DNA of 64,000 nucleotides from Garcia nutans (lineage: Eukaryota; Streptophyta; Magnoliopsida; Malpighiales; Euphorbiaceae), in contig CANTUV010000009.1 in the NCBI GenBank assembly GCA_947685225.1, forward strand, positions 62,001 through 126,000. The letters are read 5' to 3'. The translations under genes and the position numbers were made by a program. Below are positions 45,701-56,430 of this stretch, in pieces; position 1 is the first letter of the stretch, and each line of letters begins with the position of its first letter. Below the pieces are notes generated by a model. That model was not told where the DNA came from and did no database searches. It was given only the letters and a program-made list of their open reading frames with translations.

Positions 45701-48700
45701 AATTCTTTTTAACTTCGTTTAATGAATGCCGAAAATTTTGTAGAATTCAATTGTAATCCCAGTTTTTCATATTTGATATGCATAAAAAATTACATCTCAA
45801 TTCTAGGAATTCAATCATTGGGTTTGAATATAACTATTCCAAATTCTGTCAAAATTTATGAAATTTGAAGCGAATTTCACAAAACTTATTACAAATAAAT
45901 TTTGGCAAAAAACATCCATTTTCTACCTCAGTTACACTCTCTTTCTCTTTTTTCTCCCTCCATCTCTCTTCTTTTATGTTTCTCTCTCTCTATTTCTCTC
46001 TCCTTCTTTCTTTATGGTATTTCGTAAATTATCTCATATTTACTTGAATTCTAGATTTATTTCAAATATAAATTGTGGAATTCTATTGAATTTCTTATTT
46101 AACATAACTAAACATGAAATTTTATTTCTAAATGAATGCTAGAATTCGTTTGCAAATGAATTCCACATTTTAGATTCATTTATACCAAATGGAAAGATTA
46201 AGAATGTGTCCTCAAAACACCTCCATTTGTTCGTTTTTTTTTGTGACATATTGTTCATTTACCAGAGAACCATCTGGTTCTTGGTTCTAGTTTTCTTGCA
46301 TATTTATAATGAGTTAGAAGTTTGAAATTTTATCAATCTATGTACCAGGATTTGGAAAAATTAAAATCTCTTGATGAAGTGAGCGCATGCATAAGGCGTA
46401 GCCTGTCTAACATTTAGATGATGGATTAGACGACTTATTCTGGGCAATTAGTTGGCCATGAAGGGAATTAAGTGATTCTTGCTGGATTTTTATTCGAGCA
46501 CATTCCTTCATTCTTTTTATGTGATCCTTGTGTCATTTTACAATCTGTAAAATTCTTATCATTTGAAGTTTTGAACTTTACCTCGGCATCATTTTGATTC
46601 CAATGCTAGAATTGGATTAACAGGGTCGACAATCTTCCAATAACTTTACCTAACAAAACTTCTGAATGGATTATTTGAGTGCTTTGACAGTTGACTGAGG
46701 AATGAAATGTTGAGGTGGGATTAGAATAGTTTAATATTTATCTATCAATATATGTACATATGAACTGCTCACTTTTCTGTGCTGCTTATAATTGCAATTG
46801 TAACTACATTTTATCATTTTTTTTCTTTGTTATAAAAAATATATATTTTTTGTTAGATCATGATGCCATCTTTTCTTGATTAATTAATTTCCTTCTAATG
46901 GCAAATCAAAATAACATTTGTATTGCAGGAATCTTATGCCAAATATGTTAAGCAGTACTATGGTGAAAGTGTTCAAACATATGATCAAGAACAGTTGAAA
47001 AAAACTTCTGTCACTGAAAATAGTTCTGATCGATTATGGTGGTTCCAAGTGTGCAGTGAAGTGGCTTATTTTCAAGTGGCGCCTTCAAATGACAGTGTTC
47101 GCTCCTCAAAAGTTGACACAAGGTATTTTTTATAATCCACGATGTTTTATATGACCTTTTTATGTTTAGACTCTCTTTATACATGTAGCAAATGTATAAA
47201 ATGATCAAACAATATAGTTTTTAGTTTTTTCTGCTCTTGTCTATCTACAAATTTGTCACTCGTGTTGCAGATATCACCTGGACCTTTGTAAGAACGTCTT
47301 TGGGGAGGGAGTCTATCCTGAAGTTGATGCAACCAACATATATTACGGAGGCACAAAAATTGCAGGCAGATATTGACCCTTTTATTTTGTTTATTTGTCT
47401 TTTTTTTCCTTTTTATGTGTGTCTATAATTGTATCATTCCGTATATACATTTAGCCTTACAAACTTGTATCTGTTGGATTGCATATCAAGCAACTTCCTT
47501 TCCCTTTGCCAATTTCTGTTTTTCTTTTTTAAACAGTTGATTGACATTTGAAACCAAATCTCTCTCTCTTACTAAAAAATATAGCCTTTAATGCTGAATA
47601 GTAAATACTTCGAAAAGATAGAAAGGGTTTATTGGGAAACATAGGCAAGTCTAGAAGATAATAATCATATAGCATCTAGTGACAAAACAATTTTCAGTAA
47701 ACATGCTGTTGTTCATCTATATATTGTTGCTTTGACAAAATTGCCTTCAAACTTTCATTTATATATAGCTTTTTTGCTTCCATGCAGGCTCCAGAATTGT
47801 TTTTACAAATGGCTCCCAAGACCCCTGGCGTCATGCGTCAAAACAGATTTCAACACCTGACAGTAAGTTTTTTGATAACTTATTTGAAATCTCATCCTGC
47901 AGAAAGAAAAGTGGGGGAGGGATTCAAAGTAGACTCTCTTTTTTTGGTTATTTGGAATTTAATATTTTCCATTATTTTGCTTAACTTGGTAAAAATGGAG
48001 CATGACTAAATGTCAAAAAATTTCACCGTTCTGATCAGTTTGTAGTTCACCTTATCATATGAAATTTTCAGTAACTGGGCTGCAACTTCATAAGGTTCTC
48101 ACTGGTGGTATCCAGTCTCATCCTTCTGCTGCAAACCTGAACTAGGATTTTAGATACTGTTTTGTTTGGATTTACAGCCTGAACAATGTTTACGACACCC
48201 TTGGACTATTTTTTTCACTGTTTTTATTGGTTCCTGCTTATCTAATATTTGGTATGAAAACTACTGCTATTTGAATTTTACATTAGTTATACATGATCTA
48301 ATGGCCATGATATGCAGAAATACAAAGCAGAATCATATGGGACAACAATAATTGTAAAATATGTTTATTCATAAAAATTGATTGTGAAATTTCTTCTGAA
48401 CTATACAGTGCCGTCCTATATAATCACATGTCATAATTGTGGGCATGGTACTGATATGCGAGGATGTCCGCAATCTCCTTTAAGCCTTGAAGGTATGTCC
48501 TGTTCTTCTTTGGATAAAACAGAATCTATAATTCATGTTGAAAGTTTGGCACAAGATGTTAAGCTGGCATTTGCGTCTTAAATTTTGATTTCTCTGGAAC
48601 CATTTATATTTCAAAGAACTCTTTTGAGGATCTGGGCGATAATTCAGCTTAAATTATATTGGTAAATCACCATCCTGTTACCTTTATTCATAAATTGCAG

Positions 48701-48894
48701 TAATGTATTCTTGGTTTTTTCCAACTTAGGCGGATTACTTGCTCTTCAGTCTTTTCAAATAGTTATTGTCCTTTTCAGGTAATGCCCAGAACTGCAGTTC
48801 CCCGGATGCAGTTCACAAAATAAGGCAGCAGGTCATTGAACAAATGGACCTGTGGTTGTCTGAGTGCCATGCTAGTGGTAGGAGTTACATATGA
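42715..48894 (+). CDS. Serine carboxypeptidase S28 family protein, 12 exons
   Basis: The exons are 42715-42873, 42962-43087, 43431-43586, 44468-44650, 44821-44937, 45064-45117, 45202-45273, 46929-47122, 47271-47365, 47788-47862, 48409-48492 and 48779-48894. They total 1431 nt in consistent phase and encode 476 aa, the usual size for plant prolyl-carboxypeptidase-like S28 enzymes. Residues 1 to about 20 form a hydrophobic signal peptide (MRIVLLLLLLILSTVSYVFP), so the product enters the secretory route. Landmarks are FDQILDHYSP, the EHRYYGKSSPF block, the nucleophile S169 in FGISYSGALSAW, D397 in FTNGSQDPWR and H423 in CHNCGHGTD. Together these are the expected Ser-Asp-His triad. Several N-glycosylation sites (NRT, NFT, NSS, NGS) fit a vacuolar or apoplastic enzyme that would cleave after proline. 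Introns 3 and 9 use GC donors (CAG|GCAAGT and CAG|GCAGAT). No in-frame stop or lost key residue was seen. Confidence 0.93.
45815..46195. mobile_element. Possible MITE in intron 7 of the S28 gene
   Basis: The ends CATTGGGTTTGAATA and (reverse complement) CATTTGGTATAAATG, with inner GGAATTC/GAATTC words on both sides, suggest a short inverted-repeat element. It lies in the 1655-nt intron 7. No target duplication was established. Confidence 0.35.
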
Positions 48895-50555
48895 TCGTCT
48901 TTAAAGCAGAGAGCCGTGAATTTACAAAATTGGTCACTTAACTAATCTCTATTTCGTGTATTAACTTCTCAACAGATGCCAAGTAAATAAGTAACTCATC
49001 TATGAAAGGAATTGCTAGTATGAGTTGCCAATTGGCCGACTTGTGCACCTCTGATCCCTTGTGTACTGAGTACTGCATTCATTATTTTTCAGTTATTTTC
49101 ATTACTTACCGTTGTGCTTTCTCTGGATGCTTTCAAGTGTTGTAAATCTGAAAATTAAATTTTTAAAATAAAAAGAAAAAAATGACAATAAAAGAACTAG
49201 TCTTTTGAGATTATATTTATGATGTTCTTGGAGGTTTAGAGATGGTTAAAAAGGATTATATGATTGTGTTTATTTCATGGATCAGATGGATTAAATAAGA
49301 TTGGTTTTGTCTTATGTTTGTTGCTCCAATTGAACAGGAGAAGACTTTGTATTTATTTATTATTTAAAATCACTTGTTCATTTATCTTTCTTCTTTTTGT
49401 TTAGTAGATTGCTTTTTTTTTCATGTTCAGTAATATATATATATATATAGTTTTTTTATACATTGAAAAGATATATTAAATGGTTTGATTATTTTCTATT
49501 ATTCCTTTCCTAAATTAAGACCAAGAAATAAGAAATTAAATATGTTTCGAGCTTATATTAACACATAAAGAACCAACTGCTAGAACTTGGATATCTTTTT
49601 TTTTAATGTTCAGTAATATATATGTATAGTTTTTTTTTTATACATTGAAAAGATATATTGAATGGTTTGATTATTTTCTATTATTCCTTTCCTAAATTAA
49701 GACCAAGAAATAAGAAATTAAATATGTTTCGAGCTTATATTAACACATAAAGGACCAACTGCTAGAACTTGGATATCGTAAGGGACCTTCTTTCTTCTTT
49801 TTTTTTTTTTAATTTCTTTTTGTTTTGTTTAAGAATGAGGCAAAAAACCTAAAAACTACATGAAAAAGAAAAGAAAACACTCAGCAGTATGATATTATCA
49901 TATTCTTCTAATAAGCTCTATAATCAATAATTTAAAACAAAAATACAAGTGTAACTCATCGTAAAGCCATAAGCATGTAAGTTTCAAACTAAAGCTCCAA
50001 AAATTTTCACCGGTAAAAATTCACCAATATGCATAATCGAATAAAGTATACTGTTTGATATATTGAACGATTAACATTAAATAAAGAAGCAAGTATTTAA
50101 TTTACATTGTTATAACTCTGAGTTTATACATTCAAATGATTAATAGTAAATAATTGACTGAATATAGTGAAATAATACTAACTACACACCATAGTCAAAA
50201 ACTAATTAAAGAACTTATTATCGGTTTTATTAAATTCTAAATGTTCAAGTTCTATTTTATCAAGAATTAATTAACCTTAAAAGCCACCCATTAAGAATAA
50301 GCTTTCTATGAAAATTTTTATATACCGTAGAACCATGCCATATTGAATATCGTTATTTGTTAGTCATCAAGGAACTTAAATCTTTGAAAGTTAAAATTCC
50401 TTTTTTGTATGTTTCTGGCAGTCAATTCCCACCAATTTGTAATAAAATTTTTAAATACCAATAAGTGGTTGATTTGAATAATACAAAAAAAAAAAAAAAG
50501 ATAAAAATATATACGCATTTCTTCCATTTCTTCTATGACAATGATATTAATAGCC
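48895..50555. other. 3' flank of the S28 gene, AT-rich, no further gene
   Basis: The 3' UTR and polyadenylation region must lie in the first few hundred bases. A 183-bp tandem duplication occupies 49424-49777. The rest (49780-50460) is A/T-rich without family resemblance. Confidence 0.5.
49424..49777. repeat. Tandem duplication, 183-bp unit, two copies
   Basis: Copy 1 (49424-49606) and copy 2 (49607-49777) both start TGTTCAGTAATATATAT and both run through AGACCAAGAAATAAG to CTAGAACTTGGATATC. They differ mainly in the (AT)n and T-run lengths and a few single bases, so the duplication is recent. Confidence 0.9.
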
Positions 50556-52003
50556 TAATAAACATAGGCCTTGACGAACATTCCTTTCTTGGATTCCTCA
50601 AGACTCTCCCTCGGCTGTGTATTTGCCAAGCTGAGCAAGAGAGTTTGCCTTTGCTGGGACAAGCAATGGATCCTGAGCCTCCTTTACATTCTCAGCTCTG
50701 CCTCCCCATTTCTTTAAGCAGGTGTTTTGAAGAGCTTTTGCATATGAGAATGATACATGCCATGGCTTGGGAGCTTGATTCATTGGATTCAAATTCAAGG
50801 TTGCTTCCACTTCAGATTGCCAACCAGACAAAAACTGACCAACAACACAACAAATTAAACATTCAACACCTAAAATTTCCAAAAAGGATAATTTTCAGTG
50901 ACTTACCATGATTCCGGGGACAGTTGGAGGAATTCTCCGGCGTAGAAGCTTGAGAGTGTAGTCTGCAACCTGTTCGGGTGTTGCCTTGTCTTTACACACA
51001 GCACCAGGCGTGACCTTGCTTGGCTTGAGGAGAATACCTTCAAACATGACACTGTTCTGAGCTAGGTAAAAGAAAACCTCGCCCAAACCTTTTGAGCCAC
51101 TTCAAAGGTTCTATCAATTCCATGGTCACCATCAAGCAAGATTTCAGGCTCTACAATTGGGACTGATCCATTGTCCTGTAGAATTGAAATGACAAACAAA
51201 AACTAATCAAATAAACACTACCCAGAAGAAGGCTGAAGTCAAGCAATCAGAAACTATTCGATTTTATGTTATGAAATTGTGACCTGAGAAATGGAAGCAT
51301 AGACCCCCGGCTGCTTCCTTCACTGCAAGTGCTGATGGGCCATTCGGAATGCTTACCACAGTACGCATTTTTAAATTATATAGTGAAATTATAAGTCATT
51401 ATTTTGCGCAAGAGTTGCTGGAGAAAATTCAAGGTAGCAGTTGACATAGCAGAATAAAGATGCATACCATTCGGCAAAACGAGCACCTTGTTGATAGTAA
51501 GCAGCAGAGCGAGAGGCAAGACCATCGAGACCTTGGCACCAAGATTCGTCATTTGAACCAGCCAAAGGAACCAAACCCCGATATTACCCATTAATAATCT
51601 AGATCTCAGTTTCCTAGTTAACCATCTAACTTTAGTCATGAATAATAAGAAAAGGTAATTTACCTTGTCAACTTTGATACCAGGAACGATGTTTTGCTGA
51701 ACAAGAACATCAACCATCTTCTTGCCATCAGTGGTGGATTGGTAGAGAGTCTCTTCAAAGAAAATAGCACCAGAGATATATTGCCCAAGGCCAGTGGCTG
51801 TAACAAGGAGTGTCCTATATGACTGGCGGTTAGCCTCTGTGTTCTCTAAACCAATTGAGGCTAAACGCTTTCCACATGTTGCTTATGATTCATCCATTGC
51901 CAATATTCCACGCCCAGGGGATGCAATTGTTTTCTGCATTTCACCTTTGAACAATTTCATCTCATTTATTCATTTCTAAATTCTCTTTTTTAATTATAGT
52001 ATT

Positions 52004-52640
52004 TGATGACGGGGCTACATAAGGGGTCCTCCTAGCTCTCTTCGCTTGGGCTTGGGTGTTGCTTGCGCTCAAGCTTCAACCTGTAAGACAAGAGAGAAAG
52101 GTGGATCGGACTCCACGAGGAGAGACTCCGATACCTAAGTCAGAGCTCGGTCTATCTGAACATAAAGAGAGTAATAATGGAGAGAAGAGAAGAAGAGGTC
52201 CCTTTACCTATGGGAGATTTACCTCTATATATAGTTGGTGCGTGAGGAAAAAACTTACATGTGTCAGAGAATTTTTAAAAAGTCGTGATGGTACTCCTAT
52301 CACATCATGACTGTGCACTTACTGTGTCAGATGATGTCCAAGGAGCTCGGTAAGAACAAGGTGTCCAGAGCTAAGGTTGAGTCTTTTTGAGAGGCGGTCC
52401 AAAGAGTGATTAGTCATGGAGCTCAGTCCACGAGCTCGGTTAAAGGAGGAGTAGTATCGCTAGACCCCCTCAAGTTATCTGACATTTATTTTAGATTCAA
52501 AGGTGCCACGCAAGGAGGCTCGGAAGAGCTCGGGTAACTATGCTGACTCATGATAGAGACTATATGATCTCACGTAGAACCAGTGAGAAGCTTGGTACAC
52601 GAGCTAGGGAGGCGGGAGTACTATCACTAGTCCCCCCTCA
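52004..52640 (-). repeat. Left inverted LTR-like arm
   Basis: This arm is the reverse complement of the arm at 54762-55394 over its whole length, by eye roughly four bases in five identical with small indels. In its own orientation it runs from ACTAGTGATAGTACTCC (inner) to GTCATCA (outer). Confidence 0.85.
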
Positions 52641-53094
52641 GTCATTTAATATTTATGTCAAACTCAAATATATTATCCATAGAGGCAAACAAACTCGGTC
52701 AGAGCTTCAGAGAAGCTAAGAAATATAGAGTAAAGTTTGCATAACTAAAAGGGAAAGACCTGATTTTCCAACAGTAGTAAATGCCAAGAAGAGTTGGTGA
52801 AGATTCTAGAAAGACACATGTCAAAAAGGAGTGAGGCGAAGCTTCAAAAATTGAGGTAACAGTTGGGTGGATACTGAAAAGATGTAATGTCTGCAGCAAT
52901 AAAGAGGAATGTCGGTTTATATGGCTGAAGTGGACTCTATAAATAGAGAATAGTAAGACATCATTCGGTATATGATTCAAAAGAGAGAAGCTCAGTTCAT
53001 CTGACTAGTAAAGGCTAAGAGCTCTATTTCAGAGGTTAATTTTTGAGTTTCTGCTTGAAGTTTTGTATTTTAAAATTCTAGTAGCAAAATGGTA

Positions 53095-54760
53095 TAAGCA
53101 ACAATGAGTGTGACTCTGCCAGGAGAGGCAAGAGAGCAGGGCTCTCCTAGTGCTATGGGTGAGAGACCCATGTTGAAGCTGGGTCGGCTATGACAAAACT
53201 CATCAAGCAAAATGTCATGAGACCTCTAACTCTGCTGGACAAGGAGGAAGAAGATGCCATTAAAGCTAAATAAGTTAATCCTAGCTCAGAGAAGGCTCGG
53301 GTGAGGGACATCCGATCCTCTGTAACAAAAGCTGACTTGGAGGGGATTCGGAAGAAATATCAAATACCAAAATAATAAAAGATGCTCATCCCTGGAGAGG
53401 ATGTCCGAGCATATGACACATTGGCTAAAAATCAACTGATAATTTTAAAGAGAATTTGAGATCGGGCATGAGATTCCTTCTACGCCCTTTCCCGCGAGAG
53501 TTCCTAAACTATCACAAGATAGCTCTTAGCCAGCTCAGACCTAACTCATGGCATATTATCACAAGATAGCGTGTTGAGAATACGCTCTGGAGCAGATGAA
53601 GATTTTTTATACTTACAAGGTCGGTACAAGCTTGCTATGTTCAAAGGAAAGCTGGACTCAATCAAGGCTTAGAAAGACCAATTTTTTATTTTGAAAAATG
53701 AGGGGTTCAGCTGCCAAAATATCTGGTACGTTAATCCGAGCAGTGAACAAGTGACCAGAGCGAGACTGAGCAAGGACAAGCTCGTTACCTTTACAGCTGT
53801 GGAGCACGACATTCTGAAAGCAAAGAGAAATGTCATTGCCCTAATAAGGGAGTACTTCCCTCTTGGGAGGGCCCTGAAGAAAATTCAGCCAGAGGATCAA
53901 ACAGGTATACTTTATGTTCCAACACTTGGATTTTGTTATTGCTTGTTTTGAATATGTCGATGCACTAAATTTTGGCTCGAGTGTGTAGAGTCAGGCTCAA
54001 AATCAGCAAGTAGAGAGTTGAAATGCTTGGCCGAGAGGGAAGCCAGAAGGAGCGCTCGAAAAAAGGCTAAGATGACCCATGGGCGAGGGATGAGCAAGGT
54101 GTTGTGACCAGTTTCGCTCGGGAGGAAGAGTTTATACTGGAATTGACTCTTCCTCCTTAAGTAACACCGGATGTCGAGCCACACTTGGAGGCAGAAGACA
54201 GTTTACCCCATAAAGGGGTAGAAGAGGGCTTACCTCAAACTAAGGTGGCAGATGATCTGTCAATGATAGAAATGGAGGGGCCATTTGCCCGCCGGCATAG
54301 CTTGATCCAGCTTGTAAAGGCAGTAAATGACAAATTGGCTAGCCCGTACAATGCCATGTACTCCTTGGTGGACGTCGGGCCTCAAAAAGTCTCAAGCAAA
54401 TCTTCAAGGTTATCCCAAAAGAGAGGCATGAGAACGAGTTGAAGAGCTCAAAAGAAGTAGCAAATTAAATGGTGACAATGTCTCACATGGTAAGGGATAA
54501 CTTGAAAATTTGAAGTTAGACTCAATGTTTGGTACAAAGGCTAACTGAATAAAACTTTGCAGGTCACACAGCTCACGTACACTATCGAGAACCGGGTGGC
54601 GGGTATGGCAACCAACTTTGACTGAGCCCTCAAGGACTGTGATGAAGAAAAAACAAAAAGGGTCAAGTTAGAGGAGCCCTTGAAGGCCAAAGATGAAGAG
54701 CTCAAGCATGCTCGAGATGAGCTCCTCCATTTCTATCATTGAAGCAGTCCAGCTCGTGTG
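53095..54760 (+). pseudogene. Decayed gag-like ORF with putative gypsy-type domain (PF04195-like)
   Basis: In shifting frames the plus strand reads PFPREFLNYHKIALSQLRPNSWHII (about 53490). After a gap come FLYLYKV-like words and then the open frame from 53691 (NEGFSCQNIWYVNPSSEQ, IREYFPLGRALKKIQPEDQTG). The order of an N-terminal FxREFLNYxxIAxSQLxPNSW block and a later FSCQNIWYVN-type block resembles the plant 'putative gypsy type transposon' domain. An open frame at 54185-54442 (LVKAVNDKLASPYNAMYS) and a charged coiled-coil-like tail (54600-54740: KRVKLEEPLKAKDEELKHA) follow. Stops and frameshifts show it is dead. No protease, RT or integrase is present, as in large non-autonomous LTR derivatives. 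Confidence 0.6.
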
Positions 54761-54761
54761 C

Positions 54762-55394
54762 CGAGGGGGACTAGTGATAGTACTCTTGTCTCCATAGCTT
54801 ATGTACTGAGCTTCTCACTGGTTCTACATGAGATAGTATAGCCTCTTTGTATAATGATTCAGCATAGTTAGCCAAGCTCTCCCGAGCCTTATTGCGTGGC
54901 ACCTTTGAATCTAATATAAATGTCAGATAACTTGAAAGGGTCTAGTGATACTACCTCTTCTTTAATCGAGCTTGTGGACCGAGCTCCATGATCAGTCGCT
55001 CTTTGGACTGACTCTCAAGAAGATTCAACCTTGGCTCTGGACATCCTCTTCCTACCGAGCTCCCTGGACATCCTCTAACATAGTAGGCACACAGTCTTGA
55101 TGTGACAGGAGTACCATCAAATATTCTCTGACACATATAGGTTTGTCCCCCAAGCACCAACTATATATAGAGGTAAACCTCCCATAAGTAAAGGGGCATC
55201 TTCTTCTCTTCTCTCTATTATTACTCTCTTTATGCTTAGACAGACCGAGCTCTGACTTAGGCATCGGAGTTTTTGCTCAAGGAGCCCAATCCACCTTTCT
55301 CTCTTGTCTTACAGGTTGAAGTTTGAGCACAGACAGCACACAAACTCGAGCAAAGAGAGCTAAAAAAACACCCCCTAAGGTAGCCCTGTTATCA
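54762..55394 (+). repeat. Right LTR-like arm
   Basis: It runs from ACTAGTGATAGTACTC (inner, after a CGAGGGGG purine run) through ACTATATATAGAGG (55164-55177) and TTAGGCATCGGAG to GTTATCA (outer). A second GGGTCTAGTGATACTACC copy at about 54937 shows that the U3-like part is internally duplicated. Confidence 0.85.
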
Positions 55395-55440
55395 GTATTA
55401 TATAATAAACATTTGATTGCTTAATTATATTTAATTGAAG

Positions 55441-55505
55441 AGAGGCCTTAGTGATCCGACGGTGCCGAGTGGAAGGGTCGTCACTCAACGGATAAACGTT
55501 ACTCT
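55441..55505 (+). pseudogene. Plastid 23S rRNA fragment (nuclear plastid DNA)
   Basis: GTGCCGAGTGGAAGGG and CACTCAACGGATAAACGTTA match the domain V region of bacterial-type/plastid 23S rRNA, with several substitutions. It is only about 65 bp and starts and stops abruptly, so it is an inserted fragment, not an rRNA gene. Confidence 0.7.
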
Positions 55506-55539
55506 CAAAAAAAAATATCTAGCATAGCTGTTCATAAAA

Positions 55540-55730
55540 CAAATATGATCCAGACGGAGTGGATGAAGGGAGGGCTTCTCGAATGAGGAAAAGGTTCCAA
55601 TGACTTAGGGTAGTATGGGGTTTGTAGTAGGGGAGAAAATCACTCGTTTGATCGAGCATGCTACTAATAAATTTTTATCCCTTATTTTAGTATGTGCTTC
55701 TGGAGTAGCACGTATGCAAGAAGTTTCCAA
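55540..55730 (+). pseudogene. Plastid accD fragment (nuclear plastid DNA)
   Basis: 55608-55721 translates as [20 protein letters not shown], then [18 protein letters not shown]. This is the carboxyltransferase beta-subunit (accD) block whose plastid form is [11 protein letters not shown]...[19 protein letters not shown]-to-S change and a G-to-V change are visible, and the frame ends right after ARMQE. The preceding GATCCAGACGGAGTGGATG and GAATGAGGAAAAGGTTCC (55549-55600) resemble plastid group II intron sequence. The piece is far too short to function. Confidence 0.75.
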
Positions 55731-55734
55731 GTCC

Positions 55735-56430
55735 ATGCCCAAGTACTTATTACTTGTTGGGTTGTAATTGTTATCTTATTAGGTTCAACAGGAAAACTCT
55801 ATTCTGATGAATTGTATAACGATTAGAATTCTAAAAATGAACTGTGAAAAAATAAGTTAGACGTGCTCAATTGGGTGAAATTTTTGAATTAGATAAAAAA
55901 AAAAGACTCTAATTACAATAGAAAAAAAAGTAATCTTTTTTTATTCTTTATTTCCCATTTTGGACCCCTTTCTTTATCAATATGTCGGGTTTCTAAATTT
56001 TTATAGGGCCTCCCGAAATTCCTTTAAGAGCATGTTGAATAATTTTTATAGATTCCACCTAAACATACTAAGGAAAGTAATAAAGTAAAGGGTATTAGAA
56101 AGAAAATTAGAGGATCATTTTTCATTTAAAAGGAAGAAAAATTCATAGACTGACCCCATCGTCTCCACCCCTAGGAACTACGAGGGTTTATCCGAAAGAA
56201 AATCTAGTACTTCTTGATCGTGAATATCTGAATAGGATGAACCGCCCCATAGATATCTTTGCTTCGGGTACAATGAAAGTTGTAAGCTGTGTTCGGAGAG
56301 AGTTATTGTCTTCTATGAAATGGTTTCACCGAATTCAGCCAATTATCTTGATTATGGTATCAAATGAACCTCTCCAGAAGGTAATTTTAATGTGACCGAT
56401 TTTAATGTAAATGAAGAGAAACACATACTA
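55735..56430 (+). pseudogene. Further plastid-like fragments, including a probable rRNA-operon upstream region
   Basis: 56238-56310 (ATGAACCGCCCCATAGATAT, then CTTCGGGTACAATGAAAGTT and GCTGTGTTCGG) recalls the spacer between trnV and rrn16 in plastid inverted repeats. 56155-56185 (ACCCCATCGTCTCCACCCC, then AGGAACTACGAG) also has plastid rRNA-region character. 55735-56100 shows plastid-type composition but I could not assign it. The pieces come from distant plastid loci, implying joining before or during insertion. Confidence 0.5.

Larger units (their letters stand above)
52004..55394 (+). mobile_element. Inverted-LTR (foldback-like) gypsy-derived element
   Basis: The unit starts TGATGACGGGGCTAC and ends GTAGCCCTGTTATCA, and GTATT flanks it on both sides (51999-52003 and 55395-55399). 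That is a 5-bp target duplication like those left by LTR-retrotransposon integrase. The outer 630 bp on each side (52004-52640 and 54762-55394) are the same LTR-like sequence in opposite orientations. Each arm carries a CTATATATAG TATA-like site, a pyrimidine tract and GACTTAGG(C/T)ATCGGAG as in R-U5, with the U5-like end outward. Next to each inner boundary is a polypurine-like GGGGGACTAG. An ordinary LTR retrotransposon has direct, not inverted, LTRs. The interior (52641-54761) is plus-oriented, with its own TATA-like CTCTATAAATAGAG near 52935, a TGGTATAAGC primer-site-like motif near 53091 and a decayed gag-like region. The element lies in intron 1 of the aldolase pseudogene. Confidence 0.8.

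Noticed and set aside
50465..50911. 148-codon plus-strand frame
   Set aside because: Antisense shadow of the aldolase pseudogene last exon, with a poly-Lys start from a poly-A run.
52056..52310. 84-codon frame in the left LTR-like arm, and its counterpart at 55052-55264
   Set aside because: Both arise because the same LTR-like sequence is open in both copies; it covers TATA and R-U5-like sequence, so it is not a gene.
55441..55505. Considered as a real rRNA gene
   Set aside because: Only about 65 bp of 23S sequence with substitutions; it is an inserted plastid fragment.
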